Below the pieces are notes generated by a model. The model was not told the DNA's origin and searched no databases. It saw only the letters and a program-made list of their open reading frames with translations. 64,000 nucleotides of DNA from contig OX031061.1 in assembly GCA_943736015.1 (NCBI GenBank), positions 55,868,192-55,932,191 on the forward strand. Direction: 5' to 3'. This DNA comes from Tridacna crocea. Its lineage: Eukaryota > Mollusca > Bivalvia > Cardiida > Cardiidae. Positions 1 to 11,400 of the stretch are shown here, piece by piece (the first letter of the stretch is position 1; every line of letters starts with the position of its first letter). Position numbers and translations under genes: made by a program.

Positions 1-55
1 ACACTTTCAATTGTGGACAAATGTAAGATTCTGTCAGCAGGCAAAGAGCTAAACA
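1..55. mobile_element. MITE right-end fragment
   Basis: Ends in an arm like those described below (CTTTCAATTGTGGACAAATG, then GGCAAAGAGCTAAA). Cut by the window edge. Confidence 0.5.
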
Positions 56-285
56 CTGATGAATGAGCTCATCCAATAGAAAAAAAGCACTAAAACAAAA
101 GGTCCATGAAGGCCTAACAGGTACTTCTACCTATAAATTGACAATGTAATATGTTAATCTTTACAAAAAAATCACGTGTTTCTACAACCCTGAGGGAAAG
201 AAACATTGTCAAAAATTCTGGTTACCAATTTTTCTCCCTTTTTTACCACAATGTTCTCTACCTTTTAAAAGGCAAATCCCATCAT

Positions 286-476
286 CTGTGCTCGTACCAT
301 TCTTAAGGATATTCTTTGTCTTATTCTCCAGAATTTTCAGCATTTGTAAGTAACACAACTTCTGATTGGCTAAACCAATGGTTTAGCCAATCAGAAGTAG
401 TGTTACTTACAAATTTAGAAAACCTTGCAGAATAAGACTAAGAATATTCTAAAGAATGGTTGGTGAATACAGGCCC
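286..476. repeat. Foldback family 1, copy 1
   Basis: Long inverted repeat centred near 385. The arms contain GTAAGTAACACAACTTCTGA and TTGGCTAAACCA and their complements, then GAATGGTTGGTGAATACAGG at the right end. It matches a second copy at 30885-31082. Non-coding. Confidence 0.8.
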
Positions 477-659
477 CGTTCACCTTACTGAGAGCAAATG
501 CTTTTAAAATGGACCAGTGCAAAAGTTTTTTGTATGGTACACATAAAGGTTCTAATGGTACTAATGTTGTGTGTTATAAAGTCTTTAGAAGAAAAAAAAA
601 GTTACTGACTTCATCAAACAAAACATCTTATGTCTATGTTCTGAAAAGAAACTCTAAAC

Positions 660-813
660 TCATAAAATATTTGGTTTCTAAAAATTTAGAAATACATAGC
701 TGGGAAAGGAGAAAATGCTGTTTACCAGTATTTTCTACTTCTCCCACGATAGTTTTCAAAAGCATTTTTTGCTCAGCGTCATTGAAAGCCAGCATTGTGT
801 GTTGAAAGGTTAA
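660..813. mobile_element. Degenerate type A MITE
   Basis: A weathered core (GGGAAAGGAGAAAATGCTG, CCAGTATTTTCTACTTCTCC) with a right end reading AAAGGTTAA. Confidence 0.6.
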
Positions 814-1207
814 TCTAACAGATTTTTTTTCCATCAGAGGGTCAAAGCCCAAGGTCATATAATTGAACGGTGCATTTTCAAAAGAATTATATCAAAAAAC
901 AAAATCTGTGACAACCATGATAGCAGTCTGTCAGAAAAATATGCAACATAACATGAACTTTTGCAAAAAAGCCTGTTACAGTATGCTCAGCTCTTTACAG
1001 GTATGGATCAAACTTGTTTTGTCAAAACTTGGAACTGAATACCTTTGTAAATCACGCCCTATTTCATGAATAGAGCATCTATTTTGAGGACATGTACGGA
1101 ATGAGCACAACGGAGAGAATAACACATATTTATAGAAACCGTAAAAGAAGAAACAAAAACAGAAGCACTAACAGGAAATATTGCTCTCTGTACAATTCAT
1201 CCATGCT

Positions 1208-1436
1208 TTTATCCTTTACCCGATAAGGCATTTCTATGGCATCTCTAATTGACCCTAAATAACAGCAAGGATGAAGCCATTTTTCATGTGTATATGACAT
1301 CTTTTGATAGCATAGAAAACATTGTGACAAAAGGTGAAATTGCTCGTGACGAGCAATTTCACCTTTTGCCACAATGTTTTCCAAAGGCTCCAACAAGCAA
1401 TGCCTAGAAATGAGTATCTATGGAGTAAAGGGTTAA
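1208..1436 (+). mobile_element. Type B MITE
   Basis: Type B arms (AAGGCATTTCTATGGCATCT left, GAAATGAGTATCTATGGAGT right) surround a core with AAGGTGAAATTGCTCGTGAC and its complement. The left TTAA has decayed to TTTA; the right end is GGGTTAA. Confidence 0.85.
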
Positions 1437-1451
1437 TATTTCATGTGGCAT

Positions 1452-1600
1452 TTAACCTTTTTCAACCTAATCCTCATTTTAATGATCTTGAGGAAAAAAG
1501 GTTTTGAAATGTTGAAAACACAGACAACGCCTGTATCCAGCACTTTCTCGATTTCTCACAATGTTTTCTACCTTTTCAGAGATAAATCGTAACATATGCT
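1452..1600. mobile_element. Degenerate type A MITE fragment
   Basis: Retains AATGATCTTGAGGAAAAAAG and the half core TTTCTCACAATGTTTTCTACC. Confidence 0.5.
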
Positions 1601-1931
1601 GGTGACTGGTATTTTATTCTTTTCTCTCAATGTTTTCTACCTGAAACCCTTTGATTTGAGCTGCAACCTTGCATTTATTTTGTTGTCTGCTTATGTTTCT
1701 TCTTTGACCCAGTCTGATTTTTCTTTAATTGGTCAAAGGTTACTCATTCAATCTTGAGACAAATCTGCAACTGACAATTTTGAAATATCAGTATCAAATG
1801 AGCACTATCATCAATCAAAATTTGATACAAGAATATAGGAAAAAAACATAAATGCTAAAATAATAAAACTTGCTCATTTGTTACAAACAATTTCTTCTTT
1901 AGCCATTTCATCTTTAACAACTCTGAATTTA

Positions 1932-2186
1932 TTAACACACAATCCCTACTTTTGACGACCCTGAAAAAGAAGCCTCTAGAAAACATTGTGGGAAAAAGAG
2001 AAAATGATGGTAACCTGCATTTTCTCCTTTTCCCACATGTTTTCTTACCAGCATTTTCTCCTTTTCCCACAATGTTTTCTACCCTTTGCAAAACAGATTT
2101 CAAATTTTCAGTCACTTTTACTTTGTCATCTGCAAATACTTACAATTCGGACAAGCCTAAAATATTGTCCTTAGGTAATGAGTTAA
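1932..2186 (+). mobile_element. Type A MITE with extra half core
   Basis: Reference for the common type. It runs from TTAA to TTAA with CACACAATCCCTACTTTTGA in the short arm, and GTCATCTGCAAATACTT with AAAATATTGTC in the long arm. I call a copy plus when the short (CACAATCC) arm is on the left. Here the distal half of the core palindrome is duplicated. Confidence 0.88.
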
Positions 2187-2315
2187 TAAAAAGACTAGGA
2201 AAGTTTTGTAAAAGCCTTTGTGTCATATGCCTTGAAATATGTCGATTATAAAAATGAACATTTAGAAATCCACTTTTAGGTCAACATTTCACCATGATCA
2301 CATTAGAAAAAGTCC

Positions 2316-2408
2316 TCAATTCATCCACTTTCTACAGTTCCAGGCACCACAAGCACATGGGATCTTGTTGGCTTTGTCTTCTTCATCAAAATGATAGTCA
2401 TAGCATAA
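2316..2408 (-). CDS. KMT2C/D-like: KMT2C/D last exon, distal duplicate (alternative C-terminus)
   Basis: Encodes [20 protein letters not shown] and [10 protein letters not shown], then TGA (2316-2318). It is the same length (93 bp) and phase as the proximal exon, with its own acceptor (CTGTTTTGCAG, 2409-2419). Aligned codon by codon, 22 of 30 residues are identical and nine further codons differ only silently. The YDY tyrosines and all CxCx4C zinc ligands are kept; changes fall at T/C, Q/H, F/E, D/K, Q/A, H/N, N/A and H/W. Could be an alternative terminal exon, or less likely a decaying duplicate; use in mRNA is not shown by DNA alone. Confidence 0.85.
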   Translation of the reverse strand, partial: LCYDYHFDEEDKANKIPCACGAWNCRKWMN

Positions 2409-5400
2409 CTGCAAAACAGATTTACCAAATCCCAAAACATAATTAGCCATCATGTTAAGTGCAAGCAAACATAAGAACAAAACAATCTTTTAAGTATTTA
2501 GTTATTTAATTATCAGGAAAAATAGCAAATACTTTGCAATAGCCACTATTCGGATTTTACTACTGGCTTGAATGTTTTATCCAACTTATTTGGCAGCTTA
2601 ACTCATTACCAAATGACAAGATTTTAGACTGGCCCAATATGAAAGCATTTGCAGACGACAAAATAAGAGTAATCAAAAATTTGAAATTTCTTTTGAGAAG
2701 GGAAGAAAACATTGTGGGAAAAGGAGAAAATGCTGGTTACCAGCATTTTCTCCTTTTCCCACAATGTTTTCAGAAGCCTTCTTTCTCAAGGTCGTCAAAA
2801 GTAGAGACTGAGTGGTAATGGGTTAAGGGTTAAAATCTTATGATATCAGTAAATGTGAAAACATTGTGGCAAAAAAGAAAATTGTTTATTGAAAACAACA
2901 TCTCCTTTTACCACAAACATTTACATACACATGAAACCATAAGTATTATCCACAAAAAAAAAAAAATTCAAAATCATCTGGTGTAAATTTGTTTTATGTG
3001 GGAATGCAGTAACTGGCAACATGCCAAGGATAAAAGTTCTTATAAAATTGAACACCTTACTCAAAGATTAAACAAAATGTTTAAAAACAAAAAAATATGT
3101 TGACATTAAAACAAATCACTTTTTCAAACCAAAATCAAACAAGAAACAACAATAAATAATAAAAGTGGAAAATTCTGTTGGTTGACGAGTACATCTCCAT
3201 GATGACTTAGGCATCATGGGACTGGACTCCAAACCGTGATCTGATGTCCTTCCTGTTGGAGGGTATTCTGGGAAATATGTAATGACTACATCATCAATTC
3301 CAGTGCCCAATCCACATGAAGTTTGTATGAAGTCAAGGGGATGACGGAAAACACATGTTGTTAATATGGCAACCATGGAAGGGTTGGGAAGGGTAAATTT
3401 GTGAGAGATTTCGGATTTAGTTCATCCATTTTCGACAGTTATGAGCCCCACAGTTGCAGGGGATCTTGTGTTGATCGTCTTCAAAGTCAAACTGATAGTC
3501 ATAAGTTAGCTGTAATTACAAGAAATAGGTCAAGTATCAACCTAATTTCTCACAGATTTAAGACTTATTTCATGCATCCAGATGTATCAAGAAATAAAAG
3601 TGAAATATTGTTCAATATTTCATGGTTATGACCAGTGAAAAATACCAATTTATTTTTTTTAACTCTTCACTTGTGCTACTTGTGAAAATATTATCAATGA
3701 TTTTTGCTTAATGAAATAATTTCAATCTGTCACCAAAAAAATATCCTCTATAATTATATCTTCATTACTTTCAAGACTAGATTTATTTTAATACTGTGAT
3801 GGCTGCTAGCTAGATACCACCTACTTCAACTCTTTACCACACAATCCCGACTTGTAACGACTCTGAGAAAGAGGTCTTCTGAAAACATATTCAGAGAATT
3901 TACAGATTACAATTAAAATGAGTTTCAATGGATACTATCTGTCTTTGAATGGGTAGAAAACACTGTGGGAAAAGGAGAAAATGCTGGTTACCAGCATTTT
4001 CTCCTTTTTCCACCATGTTTTCAAACAGTTTCTTGCTGAGGATCTTTAAACACAGGATTGTGTAGGGCTTAACCGATATTACAATAACTTATATTGGTAT
4101 TGACCTAAGGGACAGAGAATAGTTTTCTTTTACAGAATACTTGATGCAGAACTCAAGACCTGATCAAATTTTGAATACAATGTCTACCTTTTACTTGCTG
4201 CTTTAAAAATACATTATAGCCAAAGACTCATGGGCAATATAGGGTTTGTGAGTGGATAGAGATTTGTGCATAGTACAGTTTAAGGAAAAGCAGAAAAACA
4301 TGCATAAACAAAGCTCCAGATAAGAGGAAGTGATGGCTTTCTAAATCCATTATTTCTCCTCCAAACCCTATGTTGTGGGTGCTCATTAGCATCATCTCCA
4401 TGAGACGATTCTAGTGAACACCCACAACATAGGGTTTAGTGGATAATAATAAATATTTTCAATTATGAAATCAAAAATCACTCCCTCTATCTGGAGCTCT
4501 GCATAAATACCCTGGCTGCCAAAATATAACCAAATCAATATCAGTAATCAGTGATAAATAAATAAACAGTTTTCCTGAATTATGCTCATCCCTACCACTG
4601 ACACTGGCACAACTATACACACCTCTTCTCCTTTTTGGATCCTGCGGTTGGTAATGATGATGATCTTACTCTCCTTGTCTATCTCCACTACTTCTGCCAC
4701 ACAGTTTGGATCACAGGAATGATTGATATACCTTGCTGGCCCTCCTGCCATGGTTGCATCAACTACTGTGTCGTTGTCGATACGGAACATGTACACACCA
4801 CGATTCTAAAACAGACAAATGAGGCTTTGATAGTTAACTCTTTACCAAACGACAAAATTATAGACTGGTTCAAATTAAAAGCATTTGCAGATGACAAAAT
4901 AATTGTCACTGAAAAATTGAAATTTGGTTTTGGAAGGGTAGAAAGCATTGTGGGAAAAGTAGAAAATGGTGCTTACCAGCATTTTCTCCTTTTCTCACTA
5001 CGTTTTCAAAAAGCTTCTTTCTCAGGGTCGTTAACAGTCGGGATTGTGTGGTAAAGAGTTAACCCTTTCCCAAACGACAAATTTTCGACTCTTCCAAACT
5101 CAATGAGTTTCCTGATGACAATTTCAAATTTGATAAAAATGGCAGAAAGTTCTCCAAATGGGTAGAAAACACTGAGGGAAAAGGAGAAATTGCTTGTTAC
5201 GAGCAATTTCTCCTTTTCCCACAGTGTTTTCAAAAGACTTGTACTGCAGACACATAAAAACAAGGGCTTATGTGGTAAAGAGTTAATCTCTGTCCTAACA
5301 TCTGTGAACATGACTGTTTTTTTTTTTGACGAAAGATCTTGTTCTCTAAGTCTAGCCTAGCCCAAGTAGTACAGTCTGTGGCATACAAGACTCAAGAACT

Positions 5401-8400
5401 GGGGGTCACGAGTTCAATCCTTGGCTCGGGAAATTTCTAACAAAGGATTGATGAGTCAAAGCAAAAAGGTTCATTCCTCTCTCACCACTGATCATTGTTT
5501 CAATGATGGCTATGTGGGAAAGCAGCCAGTGGCTTGGAAAGAATATTGTGTGGGATACATGTAAAAGAAACTCCAGGAAAGCATTATAGGGTGCACTGGC
5601 CACCATGATATAACTGAATTAATGTTGAAAAAGGTATTGAGACCAGACAATCAATCACTTAATCTAGAAGTAGGACTCAGAGTCAGCATGTAATTACAGG
5701 CTGTATTCACCAACCATTTTTATTTAATTTCTATAGCTAAATTCACATCAATTACCTTTACAAACCCGAACAGAACTATCACCATGTCCTGTATACCTGA
5801 ACAACTTTTGTCTGTTGCTGTTGAAGACGTCTTAGATCATTGTGACAAAATGGACAATGCTCGTTACAAGAAATTTTTCCTTTTGCCAAAATGTTTTCAA
5901 AGGCAATCTAACATAAGAAAGAAAGAGTATTCTAAAATTAACCCATTACCACACAATCCCTACTTTTGACGACCCTGAGAAAGAAGTCTTGAGAAAACAT
6001 TGTGGGAAAAGGAGAAAATGCTGGTAACCAGCATTTTCTCCTTTTCCCACAATGTTTTCTACCCTTCACAAAACAAATTTAAAATTTTCAGTCACTTTTA
6101 TTCTGTTGTCTGCAAATGCTTTTGATTTGGACAAGCCTAAAATATTGTCATTTGATAATGAGGTAACAACTGTATACAAAACAATGCCTTGTGTTAAAAA
6201 CCCAAGGAAAACAAGGCTTTACAGCACAATGTTGGAAAAGGAAAAAATACAAGTGACCAGCAATTCACTTTTCCAACGATGTTTTCTACACTTCCACAGG
6301 TAAATTAAATCATTTCATTCGGTCAGTTTTCGTTTTCGGCAATATTCTCAGTTAGGATCAGTCTAGTATTTTGTCAGCAGATAAAATAATGGGAGAGTTC
6401 ATCACTCACCTGGTCTTCGTAGATCTTTTCCCTGTGATTGGCCACTTCATTTCTGATCAAATCTCCAATATATTCTATCACCATGGTATGCATCTCCAGG
6501 TCTTTGGCAGCATACAAACCTAAACCCTGTAAAGTTAGACTAGACATATAGAGAGCAGGCATATCTCTAAATTGATTATTTAATCAAAATAGATTTCATT
6601 TATGTGGAAAAAAGATGCAAACATTGTAATTTCATGACTGTTTTGACTACAGTCAAAAATCAAAGTTTAGATATCAAATTCTAGGATCAGACATTCTCAG
6701 ACACAAGATCACAACAAAAAGCCCAACAGTCCTTTTCGATGACTGTTATGTTGACCCAATTCTACAGGTACATCATCAACTAATGCTTACTTCACTCCTT
6801 TAGCTTTACTAGTTGATCCTAAAATACACAATCCTTACTTTTAACTCATTACCAAACAACAAAATTTTAGGTTTGTCCAAGTCGAAAGCATTTGCAGACA
6901 ACAAAATAAAAGTGACTGAAAATTTGAAATTTGTTTTGTGAAGGGTAAACATTGTGGGAAAAGGAGAAAATGCTGGTTACCAGCATTTTCCTCCCTTTCC
7001 CACAATATTTTCTAAAGGCTTCCTTCTCAAGGTTGTCAAAAGCAGGGACTGTGTGGTAATGGGTTAACTCTCGACCAAATGACAAAATTTTAAACTGGTC
7101 CAAATTCAGGGCATATGCAAATGAAAATTCAAATCTGGTTCAAATAATGGAATTTGTTCTTAATGGGGTAAAAAACACAGTGGGAAAAGGAGACAATGCT
7201 AGTTAACAGCATTTTTCCTTTTCCGACGATTTTTTCAAAAGTCTTCTTTGTTAAGGTTGTTAAAACTAGTGATTTTGTGGCAAACAGCAGAAAACCTCGC
7301 AGCTAACAACTTCCTAAAATAATCTGTGAAAAAAGATAATTGCAGTTTATTAGCATATTTTTCCTCCATTTCCCGCCATGTCCTCCATCCTGTTGGGGAC
7401 AAACACCATGATCTGGGCCAGATTTAATTTGTTGTCTGCAAATGCTATCAATTTAGATTAAGTCTGAAATTTTGTCATCTGGCTAAGGCTTGATAAACTA
7501 GAGCTGTCACTAAATGTGACTTAATACCCCCGCCAGCACTTTGACAGGAAAAAAGTGTCAATTTCGAGGGGAGATAATTCCTCAACCAAGAAGAGCTGAC
7601 ACTTGAAAATTGTGTCTTGCAAATCTTCAATATATGACAGTATATGTGCAAAGTTTCAATACAATTGAAGGAAAACTGAAGGACGAGTTCGTGACACAAA
7701 ATTACTAGTATTTTGTACACAGACACATGGACAGACAGACGGACGGACACATGCACAGACGGGCTGATTCCAGCATATCCCCGAAAATATTCGTTTTGCG
7801 GGTGTATAAATATTTATTCTACATACCTGAATCCTGGACCTGCCAAGATAGACTAGATTCTTCCATTCTGTCTTTAAACGTCTGTATTGCTGTGATTTGG
7901 AATGAACAAAATGTTTCATGTATGGGGAGTTAAGGTCTCCCGTTAGACCAGTGACTGTGGACGGCAAAGAATGAGTGCTGCTGGATTGTAGAGTATGAGG
8001 CCTGAAACAGCACAATTAAAGGTAAATATAACAGGTTGATCATTTTAAGTTTTCTTTGTAAGATTTATGCAAACTATACCATTTGTTTAGCCATGACTTT
8101 AACCCTTTTATCACACAATCCCATCTTTTGACGATCCTGGGGAAAAAAACATTTTCTTTTCCAACAATGTTTTTTTCTACCCTTTCAAAAAACAAATTAT
8201 AATTTTTGAGCCACATTTAATTATCATCTCAAAATACTTTCAATTTGGACCAGTCTAAAATTTTGCCATTTGGAAAAGAGTTACCATACAGTAACCTTTA
8301 CCTTAATCAATAAAATACACAGATATATTCAAAAGGACATCACTGAAATAATGTAATTTAAAGGCTTGTTTTACCAAATAAAAATCTACTGAAGTTAAAC

Positions 8401-11400
8401 AATCACAGATATCTTATACAAAACAGATATCTTATACAAAAACTAAATGATAGGTTTTATCTTGGAATGGTCTCTCCTTTTGGAAATACTTTAGACCGAC
8501 ATTAACCCTTTACCCCATGAGGCATTTATATGGCATCTCTAATTGACCCTAAATGACAGCAAGGATGAAGCTGTTTCTTATGTGTGAATGACACCTTTTG
8601 ATAGCATAGAAAACATTGTGACAAAAGGTAAAATTGCTCAGCATGAGCAATTTCACCTTTTGCCACAATGTTTTCCAAATGCTCCTTCAAGCAATGTGTT
8701 AAAAAGAGTATCTGAGTAAAGGGTTAAGAGCATTTGTTCATAGGATTATTTACCAGAATGTTTACAAAGTCATCTGCAAATTTGGTTCTGTGTTACCAGC
8801 ATTTTCTCCTTTTCCCACAATATTTTCAAAAGGCTCCTTTCTACCGGTCTTTACAAGTTGGGATTGTGCGGTACAGGGTTATTGAGAGAATCAAAACCAT
8901 TATAAAGACTGCTTACTTTCTGAAATGAGTTCTAAGTTTAGGCTCTGTTCTAGCACAGCCTGTTGGGTTAATTGTGAGAGGAAGATCAATGAGCTGTCGC
9001 CGACCAAATTTGAACACATAATCCTTCAATAAATCTGTCCCTGGAAGCTGAAATACAAAAAAAAAAATGCCAAATCATACTTTCAAAAGCCCTTTTCCTC
9101 AAGGTTCTTAAAACACAGAACTGTGCGGGAAAGGGTTTAATCATTTGTAAGGGTAGAAGAAACATTCTAACATGACACACGACTTTGGCTCTATAAACAC
9201 AGTGCATGGAAAACGTGGTAAAATATGCGACAATCCATGTAGAGTGACGTCATCCTATATTGAGTGACGTCATTCAATGCGTGAGTTATTCAACGGAACA
9301 TAATCTTCATCCGCGTTTTTACTCTAAGTTTGAACTTGTTTTCATTTCACTAAGAATTGGCCATGTTAGAATCGAAATAATCTTCTTTCTATCGTGGTAT
9401 ATCATTCAATAAACCACGTGGTTTATTGAACGATATACCACAATAGAAAGAAGATTATTTCTTAAATTAAATATAGGCGAATGCTTGTTATCAGTATTTT
9501 CTCCTTTTCACAAAATGTTCTGAAAAGCTTGGGTTTTTTTTTTTCCTCAGAGTCCATTAACTCTTTACCACACAACAAAATTTTTGACTAGTCCAAATTG
9601 AAAGCAATTGCAGACGACAAAATGTGAATCAAAAAGTGAAAATTGATTTGGAAAGGGTTGAACACAGTGTGGGAAAAGGAGAAAATACTGGTTGCCAGCA
9701 TTTTCTCCTTTTCTTATAATGTTTTCAAAGGTGTTCTTTCTCTGGAGGTAAAACTCTGGATTGTGTGGTAAAGAGTAAAACATGTGATAGTTTGTAAACA
9801 AATAAGAATCTAACACTTACAGATTCTATCAGTCTGATGATGTTCAGATCAGTGAGACCATATAACTCTTCACCCGATGTGAAAGCTGGGAAAATTTTCA
9901 CCAAGTCTGCTTCTTTATGAAGCATCTCCAAAGGTTCCAGGATATATTTCCACACCCCTGTACAGGTTGAATGTTGTAATACCACGTCTTTTTGACCCTC
10001 TTCCATCACAGTGACGACAAACTCCGGACGACCATCCTTCTCCTGTATGGTGCACACGTAACGACAACGCTTATACAGGGTCTTCATGCTCCAGTAGAAC
10101 CTTGTACACTTGTATCCAACCTATATCAAGGAGATATAATATATGTTTAACTCATTACCACACGAGAAAATTTTGGACTGGTCCAAATTGAAATCATTTG
10201 CAGACGACAAAATAAAGGTGACTAAAAAATAGAAATTTGTTCTGGGAAGGGTAGAAAACACTGTGGGAAAAGGAGAAAATGCTGGTTACCAGCGTTTTCT
10301 CCTTTTCCCATAATGTTTTCAAAAGGCTTCTTTCTCAGGGGCGTTAAAGTAGGGATTGTGTGGTAATGGGTTAAGTCATGTCTGTCAAATTAACTCATTA
10401 CCAAACAACAAAATTTTACGTTTGTCCAAATTGGAAGCATTTGCAGATGACAAAATAAAAGTTCCTGAAAATTTGAAATCTGATTGTGAAGGGTAAAAAA
10501 CATTGTAGGAAAAGGAGAAAATGCTGGTTACCAGCATTTTCTCCTTTTCCCATGATGTTTTCTCAAGACTTCTTTCTCAGGGTCATCAAGAGAGTCAGCA
10601 TTGTGGGGTAAAGGCTCTTGCAATAGCCATCATGCCAACATACTTTTATTTCTATATGGTTTAGAATAACATTCCGAACATGCTTCATTCAGAACATACT
10701 TCTGGAACAGTAAATTGTATTCTGAAATATTCCTTTCGCACATTCCAGAACAGCATTCTAGAACACAGAACATTGTGCCAGAACAGGTGAAAGGAATACA
10801 CCCTTTATCAGATCCTGCGCTGAAATCTTCAGTCATCAAAAATACTCTGAACACGGTCTAGGAGTACTTACTGGATAGAGAAAATCTCTGTTGTTGAACT
10901 TCCCTCCGGCCATCTGATGTGGAAGTAACTGACCAATAGTGTGGAGAACAAGGGATCCAATCCTTAGAGTATGTTGACCATCTTCTTGTAGGTACATGCT
11001 GAAATATAAAGGCGATCAGTGAAAGGAGCTGTGTAACAGAGTTATTCAGGAGGTCACTGATCATGTCCATTTTATAACCCTATACTACATAATCCTAAGT
11101 TTAATGATCCTGATGAGGAAGGATTTTGAAAAAATTGTGAGAAATGGAGAAAATACTGGTAACCAGCATTTTCTCCTCTTCATACAATATTTTCTGTCCT
11201 TCCAAAGATAATTCCTGTCATGTGGAACCCAATCAATTTGTAGTCAAATACTTTCACTTCACAGATGTTTAATATTTTTACATGTGGTAAAGGGTTAAAT
11301 TACTTCAGTAATTGTACATTTACCACAATTTTCAATGTTAAAGCAAACAGTTATTGCCCTACTCTGAAAATATTGTGGGAAAAGGAGCCTACTACTTGTT

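Noticed and set aside
3116-3376. Open frame of 86 codons just after the proximal stop
   Set aside because: Lies in the 3' UTR of the proximal isoform, with no homology I recognise.
5375-5440. Possible tRNA gene
   Set aside because: B-box-like sequence is present but no full cloverleaf; it heads a SINE with a second copy.
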